A stretch of 64,000 bases of DNA, from positions 62,001 through 126,000 of the forward strand of contig VWZP01007500.1 of the NCBI GenBank assembly GCA_013396995.1, written 5' to 3'. The stretch comes from Dicaeum eximium. Taxonomy: Eukaryota; Chordata; Aves; Passeriformes; Dicaeidae. The notes below the pieces were generated by a model. The model was not told the DNA's origin. It ran no database searches and worked only from the letters and a program-made list of their open reading frames with translations. Below, piece by piece: positions 33,801 to 46,481 of this stretch (position 1 is its first letter; each line of letters starts with the position of its first letter). The translations under genes and the position numbers were made by a program.

Positions 33801-36800
33801 GTATTTCCTGTGTCATATGCAAAAGCCATGGCAGCAGTGCGAAGGGGAGACAACCACAGCAGACACCAAACCTCTTCCTGCAGTCTGGGACTGGTCAGAG
33901 TGAAAGCCACTGGCTGGACAGAACAGCCAGAGCTTCACTTCACTCTCAGTCTCTGCCCTGCACTCCTCCACTCCTGAGTCTCCTGCACTGAGGGTTCCCA
34001 TGGGAACCCCTCAGATACCCCAGGAGGGTTTGGAGAAGGTGAGGAGAGGATGAACACAACTGAGCACACAGCTGCATGAGCACAGAAGATGAAAATAAGG
34101 GGGGAAGGTGAGACAGAGCTTGGAGGAGACCTCAGGGGAGGCACTCACACAGGCCTGGGGATGAGCAGCACAATTTTCACACGTGGCTGTGGGTCTCTCA
34201 CCCACACATCACCCTCATGTGTCAAAAACATCCCCACTCACAGGTAACTCCATCTGATATTAGTGAAGCTGTTGCATGTGACATAACACAGGGACTTGGT
34301 GCTGTGGGTGCAGCTCCTGCAGTGGAAGTTCATCATCCTGGGGCAGTGCAAGATGAGCAGGAGCCTGGCAGAGCAGGCTCCAAACTGAAACCAAGCAGAG
34401 CTGAGTCCAGCAGACTCTAAGCACAGGAATCAGTCACATTCATGAACAACCATGAGGAGCAAGGCAGAGTTCTAGGAGGAACAGGCAGCTGAAAGCCAAA
34501 GGTGTCTCCTTGCTCAGCACTCCCAGAGCAGAAAACCCACAGGGAGTGAGGGGCTGCAGGGACCAGCCAGTGCCTGGAGGGACATCCTGGGCCAAGGCAC
34601 ACGTCAGGGAGGGACACATCTCCTCCTCACACCAGAGTGCAGCCTGTGGCTTTCTCACTGCCATCTTCCAGCTGAGCAACTTTCAGTGGCAACGGCCTGA
34701 GGTAGATGCTGGTACAAACTGTAAAACCAGCGAGGAGAAAGCTCTCCCTAACCCCTGCCCTGCTAACCACAGCAGGAAGAGCTGCTCGGCTGAGATTGCT
34801 CTCACCACCATCACACCTGGCTCTGAATTCAGTTTTTCCTCCCAGCTGTCAGCATCCTGTATTTTCACATCCCAAGGCTGCAGAAGCCAACTCTCGACAT
34901 TTTTAGACAAGCAATAAATTTCAGTCAGTTCCAGTTCTATGGGGAGCAGAGTTCTCCTCTCCACAGCCCAGGCCCCACATGGGTACAGCTGGGCCAGATT
35001 TATGGCCCTCACAGCTGGATATTTTCACATGGATTAAGCTGCACCCTCACTGCTCAGACACAGGGGAACAAGTTGCTGGCTGCCTGCAGGGAAAAGTAAT
35101 GGATAAAATCAAAATGGGCACACTGTGCCTGAGTTAAGAGTCCTCAGCTCTCAGCCTTCACTGCACAGGTCCTGGGCAACCTGGTCTAGTTGCTCAGTGC
35201 AGGGGGTTGGACTGAATGACCTTTAGAGGCCCCTTCCATCCCAAACTGTTCTGTGATTCCATGAAGCCAGAGGGGCCAGACTCCTGAGACTCCCCCAGTG
35301 CTCTGACAGGAACGCACGTGACCCTGGGTTACCTTGCTGGCGTCTTCCCCAGGTTTTGGCTTCCTCAGCAGTGAGGGTTCTGCAGGGCTCACAGTGCCAT
35401 GGACAACACGACCCACTGCTTTTTCAAAGTGAGAACCATGTGGAAACCCCCACTCAGCCACTAACACAGCATCTCCTTCTTCCCTAGGCAAGCAGCTAAA
35501 GGTCACCCTTGTTTTCAGCCTGCCGCTCATTTTTCAGGTAAGATGTTTTCAACAACATTGTTGAAATCCAGCTGCTTTGTGTTGTGGGTAAAGGGAGATC
35601 TCAACAACTCAGAGCAGCCACCCACAGCCCCAGAAATGTGTGGGGACACAGCTGCTCACCCCAGGATCCAGCTGTGTGAGGTGGGAGGTGAGAGCAGAGC
35701 CCAGCTACAGAAAAACAAACAAGAGAAACAAAACCAAGGAGAGAAAAATGGTGGAAAATGCACTGATTTTCAGGTGGTCTGGGCTGTGTGAGTCCCCTTT
35801 TAGCTTCAAAAGAACCATTTCCAGGACCAGTTCAGCATCTTCTCCTGCCTGTTCTTGCTCAGAGTGCCCTGGCCCAGCAAGGAGGACCCCCAGCACAGAG
35901 CTGTGCCAGGATCTGCTCCCAAACCCAGGGCCTGGTCCCTGTGCCCGCGGTCCCTTGGCAGCAGTGGCCACCCCCCAGCCCGTGGGGCTCCCTGGGGCTC
36001 AGCCCATGCTTTTCCCTTTCACTGCTGGCAGGATGTGGTGAAAGCCAAACCTGCTGAAATGGAGAGCACCGAGATGCTCTCTGATAAAGGGTGGAGGTAT
36101 CCAGGGGAAACCTTTCATGTCTGTGCGATGGGGAGAAGGTTCTGGAGACTAATAAGTCACGAAAAGCAGGGCACAGATACCACAGGCTCTGTCTGCCCTG
36201 CAGGTTAGGGCAGTGCAGGAAGATGAAACAAGAGTAATCAGAACTGAAATCGGGGGCCTGAATGAGATGCTGGCCCCGACACGGAAACAGCTTCCTGCTT
36301 CCTCACGGGCCCACCAACACCTTCACTGATTTCTGATTTAGCTGAAGGATGTTTTATTTCTCACATTTTACCTGACATCCGGCTGTGCACACAAAGCCAG
36401 AGGCGGGTCCTGGAACACTCTGGAAAGCTGCCACACATCTGAGGGTTTGCAGGTGTTACTTTGGCTGAGCACGAAACATTTCTGGTGGAATTCCCACTTG
36501 GAGCCCCCCAAAAAGCCCCAAACCTCACATATTTATAGGAAACACTTTCAGCCACAAGGTTGTGTCAGCTCTGTTTGTGATGCTGGCATGAGATAGCACT
36601 TGGGAACTCCCTGGGACTTCTCTCCAGGCTCCTTTCCTGGCACGGCCACGCAGACAACACAGTCCTTGTCCCAACACACTCCTCTTTTCTTCTCTTTGCT
36701 GTTCTAGTTCTGTGCTGGGGACAATGTCACTGATTACTACGACTCCAACAGCACCATTGACTACAGCATGTTCGAGTCCCTGTGTGAGAAGGAGGAGGTC

Positions 36801-37772
36801 CGTAAGTTCCGTGCTGCCTTCCTCCCGGCCATGTACAGCCTCATCTGCTTCATGGGGCTGCTGGGGAACGGGCTGGTGATGCTCACCTACATCTACTTCA
36901 AGAGGCTGAAGACCATGACAGACATCTACTTGCTGAACCTGGCTGTGGCAGACATCCTCTTCCTGCTGACCCTTCCCTTCTGGGCCACGAGTGCGGCCAC
37001 ACACTGGCTTTTTGGGAGCTTTGCCTGCAAAGCCGTGTACTGCATCTGCAAAATGAGTTTCTTCAGCGGGATGCTGCTGCTCCTGTCCATCAGCATCGAC
37101 AGGTACTTCGCCATCGTCCAGGCAGCCTCAGCCCATCGCCTGCGTCCCCGGATGATATTCATCAGCAAGGTGACGTGCATCCTCATCTGGCTCCTGGCCT
37201 TCATCCTCTCCATCCCTGAGCTGGTTCACAGTGGTGTGAACAACTTGGAGAGCAATCCCCATTGTTCCATCATCACTAATGACTTGCAGACCTTCAGCAC
37301 TGGCATCAAAGTGTCCCAAATGGTGTTCGGCTTCTTAATTCCCCTCCTGGTCATGTCCTTCTGCTACCTTATCATCATCAAAACGTTACTCCAGGCCCGC
37401 AACTTTGAGAAGAACAAAGCCATCAAGGTCATCATCGCCGTGGTCATCGTCTTCGTCGTCTTCCAGCTGCCCTACAACGGTGTCATGCTGGCCAAGACCA
37501 TCTCAGCCTTCAACCAGACCAGCTCATGCGAGGAGAGCAAGAAGCTGGACGTGGCGGATGACGTGACCTACACCCTGGCCTGCTTCCGATGCTGCCTCAA
37601 CCCCTTCCTCTACGCCTTCATCGGCGTCAAATTCCGCACCGACCTCTTCAAGCTGCTGAAGGAGCTGGGCTGCCTGAGCCAGGAGCGCCTCTGGCAGCTC
37701 ACGGCCTGCCGCGACAACAAGAGGTCCTCCTTCGCCATGGAGACAGAGACAACCACCACCTTCTCCCCGTGA
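30412..37772 (+). CDS. CCR7: CCR7, C-C chemokine receptor type 7, complete in three exons
   Basis: CCR7 is the plasma-membrane G-protein-coupled receptor for CCL19 and CCL21 that guides dendritic cells and T cells to lymphoid tissue. The coding exons are 30412-30421, 35488-35537 and 36708-37772; junctions are GT-AG and phases agree, giving 374 residues (378 in human). Residues 1-24 look like the cleavable signal peptide typical of CCR7. Then come an acidic Tyr-rich N-terminus (DNVTDYYDSNSTIDY) with sequons at Asn26 and Asn34, seven transmembrane segments, Cys46/Cys294 and Cys127/Cys206 as expected disulfides, the DRY motif at 151-153 followed by FAIVQA, NPFLY at 318-322, and a tail ending ETETTTTFSP. 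Residue 154 is Phe where human has Val. No damage is seen. Confidence 0.97.
30722..30845. repeat. A-rich and AG low-complexity repeat
   Basis: Includes A runs of 17 and about 26, followed by an AG dinucleotide run. A short unit GTGCTC..AATTAAAAA is duplicated at about 30712 and 30751. Confidence 0.85.
32046..32165. repeat. 44-bp tandem repeat
   Basis: The unit containing CCCAGCTCCTGCTTTGCT and CACCTGATCCCTAAAG recurs with a 44-bp period (CACCTG at 32077 and 32121) for about 2.7 copies. Confidence 0.85.
32637..32664. repeat. CCTT microsatellite
   Basis: About six perfect CCTT units, followed by TACTCAC. Confidence 0.9.
35166..35264 (+). mobile_element. CR1 LINE 3' tail fragment
   Basis: Contains GGCAACCTGGTCTAGTTG, GGGGGTTGGACTGAATGACC, GAGGCCCCTTCCATCCC and CTGTGATTCCATGA, the usual final 100 bp of CR1 in plus orientation. 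It ends 222 bp before CCR7 exon 2. Confidence 0.9.
35488..35537 (+). CDS. CCR7: CCR7 exon 2
   Basis: Follows the acceptor TCCCTAG ending at 35487; donor GTAAGA at 35538. Encodes GKQLKVTLVFSLPLIFQ, the hydrophobic core of the signal peptide, aligning with human GKPMKSVLVVALLVIFQ. Confidence 0.94.
35538..36707 (+). other. CCR7: CCR7 intron 2
   Basis: An intron of 1.2 kb without recognisable repeats. It carries one NF-kB-like site at 36486-36495. Open frames up to 133 codons are unrelated to known proteins. Confidence 0.7.
36486..36495 (-). promoter_or_regulatory. CCR7: NF-kB-like site in CCR7 intron 2
   Basis: The reverse strand reads GGGAATTCCA, one base off the consensus GGGRNWYYCC. CCR7 is an NF-kB-responsive gene in mammals; function of this site is inferred only. 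Confidence 0.3.
36708..37772 (+). CDS. CCR7: CCR7 exon 3 (receptor body)
   Basis: Follows the acceptor GTTCTAG ending at 36707 and stops at TGA 37770-37772; 354 codons without interruption. Carries the N-terminal ectodomain after the signal peptide, all seven membrane helices and the cytoplasmic tail. The first in-frame ATG inside the exon (36768) is not the start: it would remove the signal peptide and the acidic N-terminus. Confidence 0.98.
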   Translation, partial: FCAGDNVTDYYDSNSTIDYSMFESLCEKEEVRKFRAAFLPAMYSLICFMGLLGNGLVMLTYIYFKRLKTMTDIYLLNLAVADILFLLTLPFWATSAATHWLFGSFACKAVYCICKMSFFSGMLLLLSISIDRYFAIVQAASAHRLRPRMIFISKVTCILIWLLAFILSIPELVHSGVNNLESNPHCSIITNDLQTFSTGIKVSQMVFGFLIPLLVMSFCYLIIIKTLLQARNFEKNKAIKVIIAVVIVFVVFQLPYNGVMLAKTISAFNQTSSCEESKKLDVADDVTYTLACFRCCLNPFLYAFIGVKFRTDLFKLLKELGCLSQERLWQLTACRDNKRSSFAMETETTTTFSP

Positions 37773-39215
37773 GCCAAGCTCCAGGCACGCCTTGGTCAAG
37801 CTGAAATGGTTTGGGACATTTTCTCCAGTCTGAACTCTGCCACACTGCAGAGAAGTCGAGGGGAAAATCCAGAAGCCTCCTCCTATTTCAAGCAGCAAGG
37901 GCTGCTGGCCAATATCCCACGGGTGGAGAGACTTTGCAAGAGAGTTGTCACTAACAGCAAAGCAAGGGAGAGGTGGTGAGTCTACAATTCCTCCTGTCAT
38001 TTCACCTTCAGCTTAGTCTTTCCCTGTCAAAATGAGAAATGCTCAAAATAGAACATTTATCCTAAAAGTGACAAGTACCACGCGAAAACAGCCGTTGGTG
38101 CAGCAGAACTCTCGTTTGGAGCTGAGCTGCCGAGTGCATCACCCTTGCATTGGATGTTACTTTTAACAAGACAGCAGCTCTGCAACTCCACAGAAATGCC
38201 CTTGCACTGAGTCAGTCCCAGGCCAACCCAAACCCGCAGCCTTGGGCTCGATCCAACACACAACCCCAGCTGTGGAGTATCCAAGCACACCATTGCTCTG
38301 CTTTCCCCATCAAATGTGAGGAATGACCACAGCTAATGCAAAATCCATAAAAATCCATACAAACTCTAGCCATAATTTCAACTGCTTTGTACAATATTGT
38401 AGCCACTCGTAGCTCTGTCAGGAAAAGTACAAATTCTACTTTATTTCTGCCTGTATCCTGTTTCTGGACTATCACCTGCTGACCCTGAGATAAATATGAA
38501 TGTGGGCTTTCTCCTCCCTTCCCAGTCCTTCTAGCAGGGCTTCAGCTGCCTTTGAAGTCAGATCTGTATTTCACTCATAAGCTACTGGGGCGTGTTTTGC
38601 ATCGGTGCTGTCGGCACCAACAAAGACACGGCTCACTGAGGTTTGATCTGCCCCACCACTGCCAGGGCCATGGCAGCTGAACAGCAGATTATTGTCATGG
38701 AAAGTCAGGCCTTGGTGCAGCCCAGACTGTAATTCCAGTTGGCGCTTTTACAGGAAGAGAGAAGATTCCTGATGACAGATGAGCGCTCTGGGAACTGCTG
38801 AACGTCAGCTGGGAGGAGCTGCTGCATGGTCAGTGCAGCTGTCCCCGTGTCCCTGTCCTTGTCCTGTGTGCTCTGGTCCCACAGCACCCAACACCTTGCT
38901 TGTGGAGAGAGGTCTCAGCCTGGAGCTGCTCCCTGGGCTGACAAGGGAGACATGTCCATGTTCCCCTGAACACACAGAGCCATGAGCAGCAAAACACTCA
39001 CTAAACAGACATTTATGCTTTTTTCAATACATGCATCCATCAGGAGTGACACAGAGAACTCTCTGGTTCGTGGGTTGGAGAGCATTGCTTCAGAGAATTG
39101 AGGATTAAAATCAGCCTTCCCAGACAGAAGTCACTGGCTCGGTCTGAGACAGCACTGCCAGTTATTTACCTGGCTGCCACCAAATCTAAATAAATTCTCC
39201 ATAAACCATTTACCT
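37773..39215 (+). other. CCR7: CCR7 3' UTR
   Basis: Runs from the stop codon to just past the best polyadenylation signal at 39189. No repeat or other gene is recognised. The 3' limit is inferred. Confidence 0.6.
39189..39194 (+). terminator. CCR7: Likely CCR7 polyadenylation signal
   Basis: AATAAA, followed within 20-40 bases by the GT-rich CTCTGGTGTATGGGATTTTT. It is the first canonical signal after the CCR7 stop codon that I could find. Confidence 0.6.
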
Positions 39216-42200
39216 CTGGTGTATGGGATTTTTGCCAAAGGCTGGGATTCAGGAAGAGAGGACATTCTGCTTTGTGTTACCTATCTGAGCTCAGCTGTTG
39301 AACTCATTTTCGTTTACAATGCCCAGGTAACTGTACAGAAGTGCTGCTTCTCTGTCACATGAAACAGGGGGTGACGACTGACATTGAGCAGCTATTTGCC
39401 CTTGGTTCCTTTCTCATCCTTATTTGGGCAAGACACAGCTGTCACGATCTTGGCCAGAGCCAGGGACACCCCCAGCATGGATTATTTGCAGTTTTCCTCA
39501 TCAGTAACAACACATTGTTAATGTATATTCAATATGTAAAGCTGCTTTGCACAGACAAAGTTCAATCTTGTGAATCAAAGTTTGTGAACGTACCCCAAGA
39601 ACACTCTGCTTCCATGGAACCTTTTTATGCAGAACCCACTCACCTCATTCCAGCCAGGAAACTGCTCCACCAGCAGTACATGGAGCTGTACTTGTGTCCT
39701 ATAGATAAAAGCCATTCCCCTCCTGAAAATGAAGAGGTTTTCAGGTCCTTACAGACCAGATGAAATCCAAATAGGATAACACACAGCTGCTTCCATAAAT
39801 GAGATGCAGAGGCACCCTCTGGGACAGCTGCAGCGAGGCAGTGGTGATGTCAGAGTGCCTGGCTTTCCCTGGTTAAATTTAACAGACAGAACAAATTTGC
39901 ATCTAACTTAGATGAGTCATGTTAACGTTGGCCTAAGATCCCAACCTGAGGTTTCCCCACTGATGTCTAAAAACTGACTGTATTTTGCTACTTGAGAAAA
40001 ATAAATTATAACGATTTAAACAAAACACTTCTGGGTTTCCATCGCATTTCCCCCATCCTTGTACAATCCTTGTCAATCCTTCTGTCCTCTCAGGAGCTGT
40101 TTGATCAGCTCAGCTTCATACCAGTGCTGCCCTACGAGAAAGAGAGCATGGAAAATAAACTAAATAGAAAAACGTTGATTTACTTCATCTGCTGATGGAT
40201 TATAAAAGAAACAAGTCAGAAACAAGAAACAAATAAGGAGTTTTTATTTTAACTATTAACCCACCTGTCTTGATGCTGCTCCACAGCTGGATGTACCCAA
40301 TGGCCACTCACCAACCTTTAAGTGAAAATAGCATTTTATTGTTCGCATTTAATTAAAATCCAGGAATAAACCATCACGTTAGTGTGGGAATTGCTCACAG
40401 GGAGAGGCAGCAGCTCTGGGCACTATAACCCCCACCCACATCCAGGGTGAGAGGAGGAACTGCAGCTAAAACAATGAACACGATGCTCCTGCCTGACCTC
40501 CCCAGTTGATTCGTGCCTCAAAGCACACGGGCGGAGCCGGGGGGAACCCATACCCTTCACAAAAATTGCCTTGTAATTGTAACCACGGAGTCAAAGAGGA
40601 AGAAACTCAAAGAACACGAGGAGACAGAAGCCTGACACCCGAGTGCCAGAGCTAAGGCCCATTTCTGCTTTCAGTGAGCGATGAAAGTCTCACATTTTCT
40701 CCCGGAAGAGAAAGGACAAGGTGAGTTTCAGAATCTGGCTCAGAGGCTCAAGGAGCATCTCCAGACTACAGCACAACACAAGATGCAGAACCCCAGCCTA
40801 GGGATCCTTAAACCAACACTGGGTCTCACCACAGTGAGGGCCTCAACTCCTCCAAGAGCTCATTTGTGCACAGGGTTGAGCAGGGCTTGGAGCAAGAACT
40901 GGGGATCTGCAGAGAGACACAGCATTTTTAACCATTCCCCCTGCTCCTCTGAGGGGACTGTGAGCCAAACTCTCAATATTCAGAAAATTTCTTGATTAAG
41001 AAAACAGACTGCATCTTAAAGCCCTAACTTAAACCAGTAAAACTTACCCACCAAGCAACCACACAAAATCACAGTTTGGGCCACAAATATTACAGCCAAG
41101 TCACACAGAACTTGTTAAAAAAAAAAAAAAGTATATTGCTTGGATGAATTTAACCTATTTTAGTACCTTTCACCAGCAAGAGCTGCCTATTTCCTTCCAC
41201 AGCTCCAAATCTCCTTGAAAAAGCCAATAAAAAAGCTGGTCCCCATTAGAGAAAGGGGACACAGGTTTGCCCTACACTGCACAAAGGTAGGGCAGGGAGT
41301 GACTGCCCAGTGGAGTCTGGGTGCTCCCTGCAATCCCTGTCCCAGCTTATTCTGCATCACTCAGAAGCCCTGGACTTTTCATTGCTCTGGATAAATATCA
41401 CTGCTGATCATTTCCCCTTCCCTGACAGCTCTTCATCTCTGTGCACGTGTATTTTGAAGTTATGGTTTGAAAGCCCTCAGTGCCGAATGGGTCTGGGCTG
41501 GGTGGGGGCCAGACTGGAATGGGGAGCAAGTGAACTGGTACTGGGGGAGTTGGCAGCTGCTCCCAGCTGTCCCAGAGCGTGGCACTGGTGTCACCTCCCT
41601 CTCTGTGCTGTCCCCATCCCTCCCTGGTAAATCACTTGATGGGAAGGGGAAAGTTCTCCAAGCAGGGCTGTGGTTTCTCAAGTGCCACCTGGGCAGCTGA
41701 GGGAGGGAAGTCCTTGTCACCCTAAAAAAGAATGAGCTAGAACCCAGTGAGGTAAACAAACCCTAAAAATAATGCCCCTGGGTGCTGGGGAAGGGTGGGG
41801 GCACATTGCATCAGTCAGAAGAGCTGAGAGCAAGCCATGGCTTCCTCCCCACGGCTTCTTTTGTAAGGAAAAAAACCCCAAACTCCTCTTCTGGGGGTGG
41901 AGGTGTCACATCTCAGGGGAGAACTTCTGGTACAGCCAATGTCCTTGTTGGCAGAGCTGCCCTGCCTGGGGGCACGGTGGGGTTTTATCCATCTCTGGGC
42001 CACTGTAAGAGGGACCTGGGGAAACTGAGACGGCTGAGATGTCACCTGCCCTTTGTTTGTGTCATCACAAGCAGCTTCATGACCTCAAAGCAAGTGAATC
42101 AAAGAGCCTGACCAGGACTTTGTATGGATTAGAAGGTGGCAGGATCAGCCCAGAGCCAGCTGTTGGCACCAAGCAGCGGACAAGAACATGCAGTAGTGAT

Positions 42201-43826
42201 ATAAGGAAAAATAAGCAGATAAGCAGCATCCTGCTGCATTCAATGACAGCAGCACAATCCACTGCCAGACCACCTCAGAGCCCCAGAGTGGGGGTTGTGT
42301 CCCCAGCCCACCCTGCTCCTTCCCCAAGCACTAAAACCAGGCAGAATATCCCTGGCTCTGTGCTCATCCCACATGTGGGAGCCCTCACAGCCTCTTGTGA
42401 AATGAACACAATTTCACAAGTTTAGATTCAGCAGAAATTGCCAGTTTTCAAGCCCAGCTGTGGCAGCCACCAACCTGCCCAGAACAAAAGTTATTTCTTC
42501 ACTTTCACTAAGACCCCGGTTCTGCAGAGCTGAGTATTGATATGAAACCAGCAGAAAGTCAAGTGTTGATGTTCAATCACCACCTGTCACTGCCCTGGCT
42601 TGTTGTAGAAACTTGATTCAGGTCTGAACAGATCAGGAGCCTTCTCCTCCACGTGCAGGGCAGTGCAGAGCCAGCCCAGGCATTTGTCACTGCTGAGCCC
42701 CTGCAGCTCCTCATGTGCAGGAACCGAAACTTCCCTTCCTGCTGCTTTGTTTTTAATTCAATTGTCTAAAAAAAACCCAAAAAATAACAAGCAGAGAGCT
42801 GCTTTCCTTTCTGTGCTGCTGAGTGCTGGCACAAAAATTATTGTAAAGCGATCAGGGGCTTTACTGGGAAATTTCTGTGACTGAAGGACAATACTAATGC
42901 CCAGAATCATCCTGCAGGAGAGGAAAAGGCCAAGTAATTTCCAGTGAATTAGGGACAAAAAGGCCTTCCAGGATGTGGAGTCTGTGCATGCTGCTCTGTA
43001 CCAAAATCAGAACTTCTCTCACCAGTTCCAGTTCCTGGATCCTGCAGGTTTTACCCACGGCTTTGTCTCCTCCTCAGGGAACGTCCCAGCTCCACGTGAA
43101 GCTCAGTGAGCACAAACACGTGTCCCAGCAGCTCTGGTTTCACTCCAGTCACAGCAGAATCCAGCCCCACCAGGGCAAAAGCCAGCTGTTGGGGCTGCAC
43201 AGAGAGAAACTCATGTTTTCAGGGCAGAGTTGAGTGATTCCCTGGGAGATAAAGTGTTTATTCTAAGTTTTGGCCACACCAAGCAGCGAGAAAGATCCTC
43301 AACCCCTGTGCCAGGGCAGGGAGTGGGAGAGGAAGAAAACAAAGCCCTTTGTGTGTGAGTAACCCAGGCTCAGCTCCTTGGCTGTGTTGCCTGAGCCCCT
43401 TTGAAGAGTTTCACACGTTTGCAGGTGGGTCCTGGTCCTGCCTTGCCAGGGGACACAGGTAGGGACAAGGCTCTGCTCAAACGTCACCCCCCAGCTGTGT
43501 ACAGAGGGGGAGCAGGGCTGGGCCCCACAGATGTGGCTTTGCAGGGTTGCAGCAGACCTGGAAAGGCACCAGATCCATTCCAGGCTCATCCAGCAGCTCC
43601 TGGCAGGCCCCCACACCCTCCCCTCACGTGCCAGCGCTGCCTGCGCAGCCCAGACAGCCGGAGGCGTGAGGCTGTTTTGGAGCTGCAGAGAACAACCACA
43701 GAAAAGGTCTCCCCAACACCACCACCAAGCCCTGAGAAGCTGCCAGAGCCTCCTGCCTCCTCCTGCCTGCTCCAGGCACTGCCCAGGCTGTGGCTCTCGG
43801 AGCTGAAAAGCTGCACCAGGGAAGGT

Positions 43827-43861
43827 CAGGGAATCACAGAATGGTTTGGGCTGGAGGAGCT
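43827..43861 (-). mobile_element. Short CR1 tail-like fragment
   Basis: GGGAATCACAGAATGGTTTG followed by GGCTGGAGGAGCT matches the reverse complement of the extreme CR1 3' end. Only about 35 bp match, so this is tentative. Confidence 0.45.
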
Positions 43862-45534
43862 CAGGATGGGGGAGCAGCCCCAGCTGTGCCACAGCTGCTG
43901 TCCCAGCTGCCCCAGGTGATGCTCAGGTGAGGCAGCAGCTCTGCACAAAAGCTGCTCCTCCCAGGGGACTTCTGGTACATGTTCCACCCCCAGCAAGGAG
44001 CTGCTCCTGAGCTCCAGCAGGGAAATGAGCCCCCTTTATAATCACCAGTGCAGAAAGAGCCTTTCCTCACAGGGAATTTCCTCCTGCAGGCATGGAGGAG
44101 GTCATGGCACACAGCCTGAACCACACCACGACACGGAGCTCCAGTGACCAAGATGGAAACACTTCCTTCTTTTTCTGACATCTGAAACGAAAAAATAGAG
44201 ATTATAGGAAAATCCCAGAACAGAAAGAACCTCCCAAAGCACTGTGGACTTCCCCAGGGCCTGATTGACAACCTCAGGAATGTCAGGGCAGCCCAGACAG
44301 GTTCGGAGTGACCCACAGCACACCCAGCACAACTCTGTGCTCACCATCCCCCTTTGGCTGCAGCCACCCTGGCCCTGGGAGCCAGCAGAGACACAAAGCT
44401 GGGATAGGGGAGAGCAGGGACATGGTCCCCTCCATCTCCTTCCCTCAGAGCCGCTCTCCTCTCACTTTGGGTCACAATTTCCCTGCTCCTGGGAGAGGGC
44501 TCGCAGCCAAACCCCAAACTCCCCACGGGGACCAGGACCGAGCAGAGCGCTCTCCTTGAGAGCTGCTGACACCGTGTGGGAACGGCTGGGAAATGATCCG
44601 CACACACCTCCTGCCCTCCAAGCCAGGACTGCCGGAAAAACTCGGGAAAACCTACCCTGAAGTAAAGGTGTGGGTTCAGATGGTGTCAGTGATATCTTAT
44701 GGAATCCCTCTGTCTGCAATCAGGCTAAAAAGAGGAGTTGCTCTACTTTGGTTTCATTTAAATCTATTGGAAGTGGTTTTAAATGGCTTTGATTCATTTG
44801 ACTTTTCCCTCTGGATCAGCGATGCCTCTTCCATGTGACTTCAGCACTCCGTTCTCAGTGCTAAACTCCATCCTGTTTCTTACATCTCCTCATAAAAATG
44901 ACATCTGCCACAGATCACCTTCCGCTGGCTTTGTACCTAAATTTCCTAGACAACTCTGAAAAGCATAAATGGCCCTTTCCAGCCACCTCCTGCCACGTGG
45001 GACTCTGTGGGAAACTCCAGTGCAGCTGCTCTGGAAAGATCCCAGCCTGGAAAATGGGATTTGTCAGGCAGCAGAAGATGCTTTTTCAAGCAAGCTTTAC
45101 AAACACACCCTCTTCCCCACGAGGCCTCATTGTGCTTTTCAATCTCTCACCACACTAGAACGGGTGGCTCCAGCTTCTGAATTTGTAGATGAACTAAGAA
45201 AAACGCTGTCATTTCCGCGACCAATGACTCGAAGACTTCTCACTCTACGCAGGTGACAATGAACGTTGCAGAGGTGTGAATTCTGCACCGAGGTGAAGCC
45301 ACAGCTGGCAGAGGCTGGGACAGAAGCTCTGCCAGTAAATGGTCCCTCTGCTGGAGGGTCTGTCACCCTAAAACCCCACCGAACAAATTGTTCTGGAGTA
45401 ATTCCTGTGTAAAAGATACAGATCTAAAGAGAGCATCCGAGGGGGGCTGTGAGGATGGTGAAGGAGCTGGAGGGGAAGGGAATGGAGGAGCAGTGAGGGC
45501 ATCAGGCTCTTCAACATCCTCTGGGTGGGCAGCT

Positions 45535-45813
45535 CTGATCTCTGCTCTGGTGACCAGGGAGAGCATCTGGGGAACAGCTGGAGCTGTGTCTGGGACAGTC
45601 AGGTTGGGTATCAGGGACAGGTTCTTATCCCAGAGGGTGCTCAGGCACTGAACAGACTCCCCAGGGAATGGTCACAGCCCCAAGGCTGACAGAGCTCCAG
45701 GAATGTTTGGACAATGCTCTCAGCACATGCTGGGATTGTTGGGGTGTCCTGTGCAGTGGATGATCCTTGTGGGTCCCTTCCAACTCAGGATATTCCCCGA
45801 TTCTGTCTTTGTC
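45535..45813 (+). mobile_element. CR1 LINE 3' end
   Basis: Plus-strand CR1 landmarks occur in order: GGTGACCAGGGA, CAGGTTCTTATCCCAGAGGG, CACTGAACAGACTCCCCAGG, GATGATCCTTGTGGGTCCCT and TCCAACTCAGGATATTC. It is diverged and 5'-truncated. Confidence 0.88.
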
Positions 45814-46334
45814 AGCAAAGATGCACACGAAAATTGACAGCTTTTATTGCAGACACACGCCGGTTTCAGGCTCGTTTTTCCAGGGGTGCCCAAACCCTCC
45901 AGACGCTCTCGCAGCTCCTCTGTGCCCCTCCCGTATGGGTGAGGAACAACTGAACTCCCTCCATCCCCCCCAAACTCACTCCCTGCAAACCGAAACCTCC
46001 CCGGCTCCACACACACTTATCAACTCGCGTTCTGCCTTTTCTCCCTTGTTTGCATAGCAAAAGAAAAAAAAAAAAAAAAGTCCTTTTTTGTGGCTTCTGC
46101 AGAAGACAAACGAACAAAAACAACCCCGCTCGCCCCACCTATGCCACCAGCTTTTATCTGCGGGGGCCAGAGCCCAGAGCCCACCCCCTCAAACCTTATG
46201 GAAATAACACCCGGTGACGGCAAATCTGTTCTCAAGGAAAGGTTCCCACAGCCCCTTACAAAACGCTTCAGTATTTCTTTCCCCGAAACGCTGCCCGTGC
46301 TTCTCCCCTGTGCCACGGGCACCAGGTAGGGAAC

Positions 46335-46480
46335 CCTCACCTGTCTCCTCCTGCCCCCACTGCTCCCCCCGTGCTCACCTGGCCTCACCTGGCCCCTTCG
46401 CCCTCACCTGTCCCCATCTGCCCTCACCTGTCCCCACCTGCTCCCCCCGTGCTCACCTGTCCTCACCTGGCCCCTTCGCT
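46335..46480. repeat. CACCTG-rich minisatellite
   Basis: Imperfect tandem copies of CTCACCTGNCCCC with TGCTCCCCCCGTGCTCACCT units; two longer copies (46351 and 46433 regions) are nearly identical. The block runs up to an undetermined base at 46481. Confidence 0.8.
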
Positions 46481-46481
46481 N
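46481..46481. other. Undetermined base (N)
   Basis: A single N between two GC-rich tandem repeats. This may mark a collapsed or unresolved repeat rather than one missing base. Confidence 0.95.

Larger units (their letters stand above)
30422..35487 (+). other. CCR7: CCR7 intron 1
   Basis: A 5-kb intron holding A-rich and AG low-complexity DNA (30722-30845), a Gly/Asp-like GGATGCAGGAAGCTCTGGGG imperfect repeat (30985-31110), a 44-bp tandem repeat (32046-32165), a CCTT microsatellite (32637-32664) and a CR1 tail (35166-35264). I see no further exon. Confidence 0.7.

Noticed and set aside
36768..37772. CCR7 starting at the ATG within exon 3
   Set aside because: This would drop the signal peptide and acidic N-terminus, whereas two small upstream exons join in frame and match the known N-terminus.
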